52,667 nt of DNA. It comes from UBA6927 sp022447855. Lineage in GTDB: Bacteria > Chloroflexota > Dehalococcoidia > Lucifugimonadales > UBA6927. Below the pieces are notes generated by a model. It saw only the letters and a program-made list of their open reading frames with translations, was not told where the DNA came from and did no database searches. This document shows positions 43,230-52,088 of this stretch, in pieces (position 1 is the first letter of the stretch; each line of letters starts with the position of its first letter). The stretch is taken from assembly GCA_022447855.1 (NCBI GenBank), contig JAKUTX010000011.1:1-52667 (forward strand). Direction: 5' to 3'. The translations under genes were made by a program, and so were the position numbers.

Positions 43230-43706
43230 TTAATTCATTAAGTGAGTGTCTGTTTTTTTCGGAGCAATATCCGAATCATCCAATGATGTAGTTAAATGAT
43301 CTGAAGAATTTATTTCATTTTTTGAATCATCGAGATTTTCGTAGGATGAAAACGCATCAACTTTTGAGCGAATTTCTTCAGCTGCAGGATTAACATTATT
43401 CCGAAGATCCTCAATCAAGGATACACCTCTATCTAGTGCATCCTCGACAACAGGAATAATACTATCAACAACACGATCATATACTGGAATCGCATTGACC
43501 TTTACTGATTGAATTGATGGGGACACATATTGACGCAATTCATCAAGAAACCCTTCCCCTTGTTCGCGTATTTCTTCTCCAGAGTCCATTATTGAATTTG
43601 GGATTTTAAGACCTTTTTTCTTCGTCACCGCAAATAAAACGCCTGCACCTACAGCTCCTCCAAGCAAAAAACCTAAAATGAATTTCGATTTCTTATTTTT
43701 TTTCAT
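43230..43706 (-). CDS. YtxH-like membrane-anchored protein
   Basis: The 158-residue protein begins KKNKKSKFILGFLLGGAVGA, one N-terminal membrane helix as in YtxH/gas-vesicle-like proteins. A long amphipathic helical and acidic region (SIQSVKVNAIPVYDRVVDSI) follows. GAAGGAG sits 7 nt before ATG 43706; the open frame extends upstream but without a ribosome site. Its start overlaps the preceding membrane gene by 14 nt. Its function is unknown, probably envelope-related. Confidence 0.7.
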   Translation of the reverse strand: MKKNKKSKFILGFLLGGAVGAGVLFAVTKKKGLKIPNSIMDSGEEIREQGEGFLDELRQYVSPSIQSVKVNAIPVYDRVVDSIIPVVEDALDRGVSLIEDLRNNVNPAAEEIRSKVDAFSSYENLDDSKNEINSSDHLTTSLDDSDIAPKKTDTHLMN

Positions 43707-44010
43707 CAAAATCTCCTTCTTCTTTTTGATCGGTAGACTTCCCAATAATAGTTCTAAATATCCTGCCAACCACATACGAAATACCACGTGTCTCAAGGGT
43801 TGACTTTGAAAACAAATCAGTAATTTCGGATAAGTTTATGGTCAAACGTTCTAGAGTAGCAGTAATGTTTAACAATCTATTTAAAATTACAGATAGTTTT
43901 GCATATGAAATAATTAAAAAACTAACAATTACTACTGAAAGAATTATCAAAGAAAAATCCTTGATAATACTAATAACCAGTGCGAAGTCGTTCAAAAATC
44001 CGTCAGCCAA
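43693..44010 (-). CDS. Small single-span membrane protein, DUF948-like
   Basis: The 105-residue protein has one hydrophobic helix (SLIILSVVIVSFLIISYAKL, residues ~20-40) and a helical region with regularly spaced Leu/Thr (LLNITATLERLTINLSEITD). A charged tail ends it. This resembles DUF948 proteins that accompany YtxH-type genes. It overlaps that gene by 14 nt, which supports a paired function. Confidence 0.65.
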   Translation of the reverse strand: MADGFLNDFALVISIIKDFSLIILSVVIVSFLIISYAKLSVILNRLLNITATLERLTINLSEITDLFSKSTLETRGISYVVGRIFRTIIGKSTDQKEEGDFDEKK

Positions 44011-44041
44011 GTTAATTCCTTTCGTTGAAATCCATTAAGAT

Positions 44042-45055
44042 TTACGGCTGTATCAACATCCTCATAACCCCACTTTCAGCGTCTTTACGTTGAGTCAAAA
44101 CCTTATGATTACTTTTCTCTGCCCAAACCAGCACGTCATAAGAGTTAAGCACATCAGGAATTATAACTTCTATAAAAGATTTTGAATCAGAATCTATTTG
44201 TTTACTTAATGCAGCCAATATACCCGCACAAGTCTTATCTGTACCATCAATCACATGCCATCCGCTATTCAAATCCACATCTGATTGATGACTTGTTCCA
44301 ATGTCACTTTCATCGAGCCATTCTGCAGACCTAACATCTATTTGGCCAGATTTCCTTAATTCCACTTGCTTTCGAAATTCTGCAACCGCTTCCCAATACA
44401 CTCCAGAATCTCTCTCACCTTTTGAACATACAGCTCCTCGAACACCTACAATGTCAGGATTTATACGAGCCAATTCATCTAAATCACTCATTTTCAGATG
44501 ACCGGATAGAGCCGTACTCATTCCTAATTTCTTCCCTTCAATCACCATTTCTCTAAGCAGATCTTCAGACAAGAAATCAAACAAATTCCTGCCATCTTTG
44601 GTAAGGGTATCAATTAAAAACCCATCACACTCTGTGTCTGCAGCAAGTTTCAGCATATTTTCAGCAGGCAAACCGTTATAAACAGATTCATTATCTGCAA
44701 ATAGTGAACCGACCAATTTAGTATCAAAACCTCCTAATGCTTCTTTACAAGCCAACAAAGTCTCTACAGCCTCATTGTATTCTGTTCGCATAAACCCAAC
44801 TTTCACTGATGTTGCATTCACAGCACCGGCAGCATAACAAGCCATAGCAACTGTGCCAATCTGATCTGGAACAACGCCTAAAGTTACACTTGCATGCCGT
44901 TCTAAAGGAATGGCTTCTCTAACTTTTTTAACCGTTAAAGGATGTGCAGAACCAACTAAAGCTTCCTGCAAATTCTTTACATCTACAATGTCAGCTCCAC
45001 CTCTAAGAGCTTCTAAAGCTTCTTCTAGATTTTGAACACTCACCATAAGTAACAT
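44042..45055 (-). CDS. MfnB-like (5-formylfuran-3-yl)methyl phosphate synthase fused to a TusA-like domain
   Basis: Residues 1-230 match MfnB, the TIM-barrel enzyme that makes the furan precursor of methanofuran from two glyceraldehyde-3-phosphates. GGADIVDVKN holds Asp25/Lys27, SVKVGF holds Lys85, and FLIDTLTKDG holds Asp149/Lys153, equivalent to the catalytic set of the archaeal enzyme. After a linker, residues ~263-337 look like a TusA/SirA sulfur-carrier domain. HVIDGTDKTCAGILAALSKQ has Cys276 where TusA has CPxP, then IEVIIPDVLNSYDVLVWAEK and SNHKVL. GGAG precedes the ATG. It follows the DapA-like gene by 15 nt. The pathway in this bacterium is unknown. Confidence 0.82.
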   Translation of the reverse strand: MLLMVSVQNLEEALEALRGGADIVDVKNLQEALVGSAHPLTVKKVREAIPLERHASVTLGVVPDQIGTVAMACYAAGAVNATSVKVGFMRTEYNEAVETLLACKEALGGFDTKLVGSLFADNESVYNGLPAENMLKLAADTECDGFLIDTLTKDGRNLFDFLSEDLLREMVIEGKKLGMSTALSGHLKMSDLDELARINPDIVGVRGAVCSKGERDSGVYWEAVAEFRKQVELRKSGQIDVRSAEWLDESDIGTSHQSDVDLNSGWHVIDGTDKTCAGILAALSKQIDSDSKSFIEVIIPDVLNSYDVLVWAEKSNHKVLTQRKDAESGVMRMLIQP

Positions 45056-45070
45056 ACAATATCTCCAAAT

Positions 45071-46036
45071 TTATCCCAAAATTGATTTTATTTCAGTCTT
45101 TAGTTGATCTTTTTCTTCACCAGACAATTCAGCTATAGGAGCTCTCACATGGCCATGTTTAAGTCCCATTACTTCTCCCCAGAATTTACACATCGCAACC
45201 GGCAAAACACCATTCATTTTATTGACAGTATAAGCCCACCATTTGTCTGATACAGATTTAATTGGTTTTACATTTTTGTCATAAAAATCTTGATCTAAAA
45301 CGCCTGTCATAGCTTTATCAATAAACTTCACATAGGAACTGCTACCAGGCAAATCAAATCTCCAATCTGAAGTATTAGCAAACATTACCTGTTGTTCGAA
45401 ACCCAATTCTTTACCCTTAAAAAGAATCCACTCATCAGGGGTGCTTATAATAGCCCTAGTCCCAATTTTCTGATGTGATTCAATTGAAATTTCTGGATTA
45501 AAACTAGCTTCTTTTACACCCACCACATTCGGAATATCGCATATCTTACCAAGTGCATCTGCATCTAAAACAATTCCAAATTGTGGAGTGTTATAAAACA
45601 TTATCCCAAGATTGGAATACTCTGCTAAAATCTTCACAAAATCAATTACTTGATCATTGGTCTTCGTGACCATGTATGGAGCTCCAACAATCAACATATC
45701 AAAACCCAATGCTTCTGCAGAATCTGCAAGCTTTAACATTTCCTTAACAGATGTGTGCGTTACTTGAGCAGCTATTGGCCATTCTCCGTTTGCCTCATCT
45801 GAAGCAATCTCAAATAATTGAATTCTTTCTTCCCTAGTAAGACTCCAAAACTCTCCCATATTCCATGAAAATCCACCACCTCTAGTTCCTAGTGATCTGA
45901 TATGGCGTATATTATGTCTTAACGCAAGTTCATCAATCTGATCATTCTCATCAAATGGCGTCATCACAGTAGTCCATTGACCACGAACATTTTCTCTAGC
46001 CCAGTCCATTACTTCATTCTTGACGTATTCTGCCAT
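45071..46036 (-). CDS. DapA-family class I aldolase/lyase (not the lysine enzyme)
   Basis: The 321-residue DapA-superfamily TIM barrel has the Schiff-base Lys in VVGVKEASFNPEISIE and the Tyr in FYNTPQFGIVLD. It lacks the Arg of the YNVPxR motif that holds the dihydrodipicolinate substrate. The true dapA is at 24786-25670. This protein is therefore a different pyruvate-type aldolase, dehydratase or lyase. ATG 46036 has GGAG 6 nt upstream; TTG 46048 overlaps that site. It lies 15 nt upstream of the MfnB-TusA fusion, suggesting a shared pathway. Confidence 0.82.
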   Translation of the reverse strand: MAEYVKNEVMDWARENVRGQWTTVMTPFDENDQIDELALRHNIRHIRSLGTRGGGFSWNMGEFWSLTREERIQLFEIASDEANGEWPIAAQVTHTSVKEMLKLADSAEALGFDMLIVGAPYMVTKTNDQVIDFVKILAEYSNLGIMFYNTPQFGIVLDADALGKICDIPNVVGVKEASFNPEISIESHQKIGTRAIISTPDEWILFKGKELGFEQQVMFANTSDWRFDLPGSSSYVKFIDKAMTGVLDQDFYDKNVKPIKSVSDKWWAYTVNKMNGVLPVAMCKFWGEVMGLKHGHVRAPIAELSGEEKDQLKTEIKSILG

Positions 46037-46068
46037 ATATAGCTCCAATTAACATATCAAATAATACA

Positions 46069-46109
46069 ATTCAGGATATGAAAAATTTAACCTTTTTGAT
46101 CTCCTGAAT
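46069..46109 (-). promoter_or_regulatory. Inverted repeat in the leader of the DapA-like/MfnB operon
   Basis: ATTCAGGA (46069-46076) and TCCTGAAT (46102-46109) are perfect 8-nt inverted repeats with a 25-nt loop, 33-73 nt upstream of the ATG at 46036. This could be a leader stem or operator. The rest of the 205-nt gap to rpmB shows nothing I can assign. Confidence 0.3.
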
Positions 46110-46241
46110 ATTTTACAGATCAATGAAACAACATGTCAATTAAAAGGGTCTTTAACAAGGGGAGATTTTTTAGGCAAACACATAGCAAAGCACTTACGTG
46201 TCACTAGATCTATAGATTTGGAAGGTAACGATACGAGAAAT

Positions 46242-46433
46242 CTAATTATTGGCCATTTGTTTGTTATGAGTACGCAAACATCGGGTGCAAATCTTCACAC
46301 TCGTTTGTTGTCCATCAATGAAGACTTGAGCACGCTGGACATTAGCAGACCATCTCGTTCGTGTTCTTCGCTTCGAATGACTCACATTATTGCCAGATTG
46401 ACCAGATTTTTTACAAATTTCGCAAGTAGCCAT
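46242..46433 (-). CDS. rpmB: Ribosomal protein bL28
   Basis: The 63-residue large-subunit protein has the L28 core HSKRRTRTRWSANVQRAQVF and a zinc-ribbon form with Cys4, Cys7, Cys49 and Cys52 (CEIC and CTRC). AGAGG lies 4-5 nt upstream of the ATG. It is transcribed away from the fakA-like gene with a 186-nt divergent region between them. Confidence 0.95.
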   Translation of the reverse strand: MATCEICKKSGQSGNNVSHSKRRTRTRWSANVQRAQVFIDGQQTSVKICTRCLRTHNKQMANN

Positions 46434-46504
46434 ATTACCTCTAGATACAAAAACACCTCTCGGTGCTGATTAATATAAATATATCATAATGTGCCGATAC
46501 CATC

Positions 46505-46532
46505 AATCTGTTTGAATTGATTCAAACAGATT
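46505..46532. promoter_or_regulatory. 28-bp perfect palindrome between rpmB and fakA-like gene
   Basis: AATCTGTTTGAAT (46505-46517) and ATTCAAACAGATT (46520-46532) are perfect 13-bp arms separated by TG. No T-run follows on either strand, so a terminator is unlikely. Its position between divergent genes suggests a dimeric regulator's operator. Confidence 0.6.
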
Positions 46533-46586
46533 AAATCACCATTTCGATCAATATATTCTTATTAAGAACTATTATCCAAAATTTCG

Positions 46587-46592
46587 TATAAT
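46587..46592 (+). promoter_or_regulatory. -10 element of the fakA-like gene
   Basis: A perfect TATAAT (46587-46592) lies 28 nt before the ATG at 46620. No strong -35 is seen. AAAGAGA is the ribosome site. Confidence 0.4.
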
Positions 46593-46619
46593 TACCAAAA
46601 TTTTATTGAAAGAGAAATT

Positions 46620-48272
46620 ATGCACTCTTATCTCGGTGGCAAAGAATTAAATCAAATGTTTTCAGCCATGATACCTATGTTTGAATTAAATGTTGACACA
46701 TTAAATAATTTAAATGTTTTTCCTGTTCCTGATGGCGATACAGGTATAAACATGTTTCTAACACTTAAAGATGCTTTTGCTGAAGTAGAAAAATCCACTT
46801 CAGCCAATCAATCTTCTTCAGATTTTCTAAAAGCTTTATCAAAAGGTGCATTGTTTGGTGCTCGGGGCAACAGTGGTGTAATACTTTCTCAATTTTTTAA
46901 AGGCTTCGAGACGGCTAGCCAAGGAATTCAAAATTTTGATTCTTCAACCTTAGTGGAATCTCTAAAACAAAGTACTATTCACTCTTATAATTCAGTAACA
47001 GACCCTAAAGAAGGGACAATGTTAACTATCATAAGAAGTGCTTCAGATGCTGCATCAAAATACTATTCAGAAAACCCACATGATTTAAATTACTTAATTA
47101 ATAAAATATGTATAGCATCCAAAAACACATTGTCCGAAACACCATCTATGTTAAAAGTCCTTGCGGATGCAGGAGTGGTTGATTCGGGAGGACATGGAAT
47201 ATATATCATTCTGGATGGTATAAGGCAATTTTGTAACACGGGATCAATATCCCTAACTAAAATTCCTCCACCCTTACCTGCAAATATCTCGACCCAAACA
47301 TCTGAATCAATATCTCCCAAATTTTTTGATTCGGAATTAGATGAAGAATTTGGTCATTGTACCCAATTTATTATTCTAGATCCTGTAAAACCAATATCCG
47401 AAATCCAATCTATTCTTAAAGAATTTGCATCTTCAGTTGTAGTTGTTGGAGATGAATTTAGCCTCATAAGAGTCCACTGCCATTCAGAAACACCCCAACA
47501 AGTAATCAATTCAGTAAGCTCCATTGGAAAGATTGATGATATAAACATTCAAAATATGGATCACCAATTTGAAAACTTCAAAAATCAGTTCGATATTTCT
47601 TCATCTATTAAAGATTTTGCTCTAATACCAATCGTGTCTGGATCAGGATTTGAAACTCTTTTTAAAGAGTTGGGGGCACACGTAACTATTCCTTCTGGTG
47701 AAAAAATGAATCCAAGCGCCAAAGAGATTCTCTCTGTAATTGAAAATTTAAATTTTAATGACATTGTTATATTGCCTAATCATAAAAATATTTTATTGAC
47801 TACAAACCAAGTCTCACAATTATCATCAAAAAATGTACATGTTCTCCCAACCAAATCAATATGCGAAGGTATTTCTGCGATGATGTCTTATTTACCGCAC
47901 AAAGACTTATCCGAAAATTTTTCTCAAATGCAAAATAGTTACAAGAATCTATCCTATGGAGAAATAAACACAGCGACACGTGATGCACAAATTAATGATT
48001 TACAGATTTCTAAGGGCCAAAAAATCTGTTCATTTGATAATATAATAGTGTCGGTTGCTGATAATATTTTTGAATCGTTAAATCAGGCTCTAAAATCAAA
48101 TTCTTCAATAATTGAAGAAAATGCTTTAATAACTTTGTACCGAGGAGTAAATTCCAACGAGAATAATACTTTAAAATTATTGAATCAGTTAAAATCGCAT
48201 TATCCTAAGATTGAATTCGAATTAATTTTTGGAGGACAAACTAATCCAGAACTACTAATCTCTATTGAATAG
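46620..48272 (+). CDS. Fatty acid kinase catalytic subunit FakA-like (DAK2/DhaL domain)
   Basis: The 550-residue protein has an N-terminal DhaL-type kinase domain with NNLNVFPVPDGDTGINM (Asp Mg ligands), ALFGARGNSGVILSQFFKG and DAGVVDSGGHGIYIILDGI. A central and a C-terminal DegV-like fold follow, ending TLYRGVNSNENNT...FGGQTNPELLISIE. This is the FakA layout, which phosphorylates fatty acids bound to FakB. The DegV-family gene starts 8 nt after its stop. The products feed phospholipid synthesis. Confidence 0.9.
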   Translation: MHSYLGGKELNQMFSAMIPMFELNVDTLNNLNVFPVPDGDTGINMFLTLKDAFAEVEKSTSANQSSSDFLKALSKGALFGARGNSGVILSQFFKGFETASQGIQNFDSSTLVESLKQSTIHSYNSVTDPKEGTMLTIIRSASDAASKYYSENPHDLNYLINKICIASKNTLSETPSMLKVLADAGVVDSGGHGIYIILDGIRQFCNTGSISLTKIPPPLPANISTQTSESISPKFFDSELDEEFGHCTQFIILDPVKPISEIQSILKEFASSVVVVGDEFSLIRVHCHSETPQQVINSVSSIGKIDDINIQNMDHQFENFKNQFDISSSIKDFALIPIVSGSGFETLFKELGAHVTIPSGEKMNPSAKEILSVIENLNFNDIVILPNHKNILLTTNQVSQLSSKNVHVLPTKSICEGISAMMSYLPHKDLSENFSQMQNSYKNLSYGEINTATRDAQINDLQISKGQKICSFDNIIVSVADNIFESLNQALKSNSSIIEENALITLYRGVNSNENNTLKLLNQLKSHYPKIEFELIFGGQTNPELLISIE

Positions 48273-48280
48273 GAGCCAAT

Positions 48281-49117
48281 ATGACAGTAAAAATTATCAC
48301 CGATAGTTGTTGTGATATTCCAGTAGAACTAGCAAAAAAATTAAATATCACAGTTGTACCTGTACATATACACTTTGGAACAAAAGACTACTTAGACGGT
48401 ATAGATATCGTACCGAATGATTTTTTTAAAATGCTTGCTTCCTCTGAATCATTCCCAACAACATCTCAACCATCTGTTGGACAGTTTATTGAACAGTTCA
48501 CTAAGTATGATAATCCAGATGGAATATTATCAATACACGTGAGCTCAAAAGTAAGTGGAACATATAATTCTGCCAAACAGGCATCTGATCAATCAAATCT
48601 TTCAGGTCCAATTAACATAATTGATTCTCAACAAGTTTCGATAACCCAAGGCTTCTCAGTAATTCGTGCAGCGGAAGCTGCAGCAGCAGGAAAGAATCTA
48701 GAAGAAGTCTCAAATATTGCACTAGGAATGTGCAAGCGAGCGACAATGTTTGGATTAATAGATACTGTTGAATATCTTGTTAAAGGTGGAAGGCTAAGCA
48801 AAACTGCTGGAGTATTCGGATCACTATTAAATATTAAACCTATTATAGTGACACGTAATGGAGAGGTCGTTCAACATGCTAAAACAAGATCTTTTAGAAA
48901 AAGTTTAGCTAATATAAGGACCCAATTAGAATCTTCTTCAGATTTGGACGAAATAGGAATAATGTACACTACTGATCCAAAAATTGCAGATGAGTTTGCT
49001 GAATCAATATCTGATTTACTATCAGACGGAAAAAAACCATTTATATCTCAATTAGGATCGGCTCTAGGTGCTCATATGGGACCAGGTGGATTAGGTGTCG
49101 GTGTTATCACTAAATAA
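48281..49117 (+). CDS. DegV family fatty-acid-binding protein (FakB-like)
   Basis: The 278-residue protein binds fatty acid for the kinase encoded immediately upstream. KIITDSCCDIPVELAKKL and VPVHIHFGTKDYLDGIDI at the N-terminus, TSQPSVGQF, HVSSKVSGTYNSAKQA, and GGRLSKTAGVFGSLLNIKPI are DegV signatures. The 8-nt gap to the fakA-like gene indicates one operon. Confidence 0.92.
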   Translation: MTVKIITDSCCDIPVELAKKLNITVVPVHIHFGTKDYLDGIDIVPNDFFKMLASSESFPTTSQPSVGQFIEQFTKYDNPDGILSIHVSSKVSGTYNSAKQASDQSNLSGPINIIDSQQVSITQGFSVIRAAEAAAAGKNLEEVSNIALGMCKRATMFGLIDTVEYLVKGGRLSKTAGVFGSLLNIKPIIVTRNGEVVQHAKTRSFRKSLANIRTQLESSSDLDEIGIMYTTDPKIADEFAESISDLLSDGKKPFISQLGSALGAHMGPGGLGVGVITK

Positions 49118-49202
49118 ATTGTAGTCTGGAAATACCCTTAAATTGCTTGCAGAAAGTGTTTAATATAATATTAGTAGAACATATTTTCTTATTAGTGGTT
49201 AA

Positions 49203-51623
49203 ATGAATAATCAAAATTCGCATTTAGAACTATTATCAAAAATCCTAATTGAAGAGTCTAACAGCGGCTTTCAGAACCGTACTGTTATTGGCGGACTTGA
49301 TAAATTTTTGGCCCGTTGGTCACCAGAAATTTCACCCGTCATTGGTGAAATACCTAATTACGCAAGTTTGTCATCAAATCAAAGGAAAATATGGATTCAC
49401 TCTATCCAAACGCTTTTCCCTAACAAACCATTTAATTCAAAGAATACAACAAAAACGCCAAATTCTTTCAAGAATCAAATTGTAAAGCCCACTTCAATTA
49501 CTCTAAAAAGTAAAATAATTGATCTCCCTAGTATAGGTAGAACTACTGCTGAAAAATTTAGCAAACTCGGAATCAACACAATTATTGATCTACTATATAC
49601 CGTTCCACGTAGACACAATGATTTTGGAAACAGGAAACCAATTGCTGAGCTAATTTCTGGCGAAGAGCAGACAATCATAGGGTCAGTTTGGGAATGTCAA
49701 AAAACAAAACTCCACAGAAATCAAAAACGCCACTCAACCCAAGCAATAATAGGAGATAAATCTGGATCAATCAGAGCAATTTGGTACAACAATGAATACG
49801 TTTCTAGATCATTACCAGTTGGAACGACGGTTGTTTTAAGTGGTAAAGTAAACCTTTACAGGAATCAATTTGTTTTCCAATCGCCCGAATTTGAGGCATT
49901 TGATGAAAGTGTGGAACAAATCCATACAAACCGGCTAGTCCCCGTATATAACAGTACTGAACATCTGCCACAAAGAACTATTCGCCGTACTATTAAAATA
50001 GCTTTGGATTCATGTTTGCCGATGGTTTCTGAATCATTGCCAATAAAATTTTTGTCTAAAAATTCTATTCCAAGTTTAAGAAAATCGATTGAGCAAATAC
50101 ACTACCCCGATAGTATGGATTCATTTTTCTTGGCTAGAAATAGATTGGCTTACGAAGAACTACTGAGACTCCAGTTAAGCCTAATATTCCGCAAGGAAGC
50201 ATGGCAAAAAATAGATACTGGAATTCCAATGAGCACTCAACACGAAGCGATGAGTATTTTCGAACAATCATTACCATTCGAATTAACAAAAGCTCAAAAA
50301 GATGTAATTGGGCAAATAAATTCCGACCTTAGGGAAAAAAAGCCTATGAGCCGATTACTTCAAGGAGATGTTGGGTCAGGTAAAACCGTGATTGCTACTT
50401 ATTCTTTAATCATAGCTGCACTGAATGGCTATCAAGGTGTATTAATGGCTCCAACGGAGATTTTAGCTGAACAACACTACATGAGTATTTCTTCTATGTT
50501 GTCAAACTTACGTGAATCAAAATTTGACGAGCAAACAATTTCCTTTGATCAAAAATCTTTCCCATACAAAATAAATATTGGACTCCTCACTGGAAGCATG
50601 ACTAAAAAATCAAAAACATACATGCACGATAAAATTTCAAATGGCTCATTTAACATTGTAATCGGAACACAAGCATTACTTGAAGAAATAGTTGAAATTC
50701 CTCATCTAGCATTAATAGTAGTTGATGAACAACATAGATTTGGAATTACTCAACGTTCTAAATTAGTTAATAAAGGGAAACGTCCGCATATGTTAGCAAT
50801 GTCAGCAACCCCAATCCCTCGTACTCTTGCGCTTACTCTCTACGGTGATCTGGACATCTCATCAATCAAAGAGCTACCTCCAGGAAGAAAAGAAATTCAA
50901 ACTATTATAGTAAATCCAGATACTTTAAACTCATCTTATGAATTCATTCGAGAACAAATTAACTTAGGGAAACAAGCTTTTGTTGTATGCCCTCTAATTG
51001 ATGAATCAGAAACTATCGACACTAATTCTGCTATTGAAGAATTCAATAACCTATCTATGAAAATCTTCCCTGAATTTAATGTTGGACTAGTCCATGGACG
51101 AATGAATCTTAAAGAAAAAGATTCAATAATGGCTAATTTCAAAGCAAACAATACTCAAATAATTGTCGCAACATCAGTAATTGAAGTAGGAATAGATGTA
51201 CCAAATGCCACTGTAATGATGATTACCGGTGCTGAAAGATTTGGTTTAAGCCAATTACATCAATTAAGAGGAAGAGTAGGGAGGGGAAATGAACAAAGTT
51301 ACTGCCTAGTCACCAGCAATTCTACATCGGAAGAAGCAACGGCAAGAATTAAGATTTTTCAAGAAAATTCTGATGGATTCGAATTAGCCGAGGAAGACCT
51401 AAGAATCAGAGGTCCGGGAGATCTTACGGAAGGAATCCGACAAAGTGGGATACCACTACTTAAAATTGCCAAAGTTTCCGATCAAGAAATTTTAAAATCC
51501 GCTAGGCAAGATGCAGAACTACTTTTATCTGAAAAATCTTTCTCATCAAAATATTATAAAACCGAAATTCAACCATTCTTAGAATCTATTCCAAAATTAA
51601 AATCTCAAACAAATTTCAATTAA
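49203..51623 (+). CDS. recG: ATP-dependent DNA helicase RecG
   Basis: The 806-residue branch-migration helicase rescues stalled forks. An N-terminal extension of ~100 residues precedes the HhH-like LPSIGRTTAEKFSKLGI. A wedge/OB domain follows (GSVWECQKTKLHRNQKRH), then motor domains with Walker A LLQGDVGSGKTVIA, DEQH box VVDEQHRFGITQR, SATPIPRTLAL, and the RecG-specific LHQLRGRVGRGNEQSYC. A likely -10 TATAAT is at 49204-upstream position 49164-49169. Confidence 0.95.
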   Translation: MNNQNSHLELLSKILIEESNSGFQNRTVIGGLDKFLARWSPEISPVIGEIPNYASLSSNQRKIWIHSIQTLFPNKPFNSKNTTKTPNSFKNQIVKPTSITLKSKIIDLPSIGRTTAEKFSKLGINTIIDLLYTVPRRHNDFGNRKPIAELISGEEQTIIGSVWECQKTKLHRNQKRHSTQAIIGDKSGSIRAIWYNNEYVSRSLPVGTTVVLSGKVNLYRNQFVFQSPEFEAFDESVEQIHTNRLVPVYNSTEHLPQRTIRRTIKIALDSCLPMVSESLPIKFLSKNSIPSLRKSIEQIHYPDSMDSFFLARNRLAYEELLRLQLSLIFRKEAWQKIDTGIPMSTQHEAMSIFEQSLPFELTKAQKDVIGQINSDLREKKPMSRLLQGDVGSGKTVIATYSLIIAALNGYQGVLMAPTEILAEQHYMSISSMLSNLRESKFDEQTISFDQKSFPYKINIGLLTGSMTKKSKTYMHDKISNGSFNIVIGTQALLEEIVEIPHLALIVVDEQHRFGITQRSKLVNKGKRPHMLAMSATPIPRTLALTLYGDLDISSIKELPPGRKEIQTIIVNPDTLNSSYEFIREQINLGKQAFVVCPLIDESETIDTNSAIEEFNNLSMKIFPEFNVGLVHGRMNLKEKDSIMANFKANNTQIIVATSVIEVGIDVPNATVMMITGAERFGLSQLHQLRGRVGRGNEQSYCLVTSNSTSEEATARIKIFQENSDGFELAEEDLRIRGPGDLTEGIRQSGIPLLKIAKVSDQEILKSARQDAELLLSEKSFSSKYYKTEIQPFLESIPKLKSQTNFN

Positions 51624-51663
51624 TCAATTATAATAAAGTTATTATTTTCAAAGAAGAGTAAAA

Positions 51664-52083
51664 ATGCCTAAAATCAAACATATTGCAATTTCGAGTCAAG
51701 AACCAGCAAAAACAGCACAATTTTACAAAGACTCTTTCGAATTAACAGAAGTTGGAGAAATAAATAATGAATTCGTCGAAGGTTTTTATCTCAGTGATGG
51801 CTATATAAATCTAGCTATACTAAACTTTAAAACTGAAGCTCTTGCTGGAGAAGAATATGGAACAAAATTTTCAGGTCTTCATCATATCGGATTTCAAGTA
51901 GAAGATTCTGAAGCAGCTGACATTCAACTTAAAAAAGCCGGATCTGCTCCCAGGGATGACATCAATTCAGCATTCAAATCCCAGATGGGTAAAGGGCACG
52001 GAGGCAAAAATTCCGAAATGAAATACACTGCGCCTGACAACGTGTTAATCGACATTTCTCAAGACGGCTGGGTTGGAACATAA
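51664..52083 (+). CDS. VOC-family (glyoxalase/dioxygenase fold) protein
   Basis: The 139-residue metal-binding vicinal-oxygen-chelate protein has KHIAISSQEPAKTAQFYKDS at the N-terminus, and LHHIGFQVEDSEAADIQL in the second beta-alpha-beta-beta-beta unit. A final EMKYTAPDNVLIDISQDGW follows. The His residues and final Glu/Asp are likely metal ligands. It resembles methylmalonyl-CoA epimerase and lactoylglutathione-lyase-like proteins, but the substrate is unassigned. AGAAGAG precedes the ATG. Confidence 0.8.
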   Translation: MPKIKHIAISSQEPAKTAQFYKDSFELTEVGEINNEFVEGFYLSDGYINLAILNFKTEALAGEEYGTKFSGLHHIGFQVEDSEAADIQLKKAGSAPRDDINSAFKSQMGKGHGGKNSEMKYTAPDNVLIDISQDGWVGT

Positions 52084-52088
52084 AAAAA

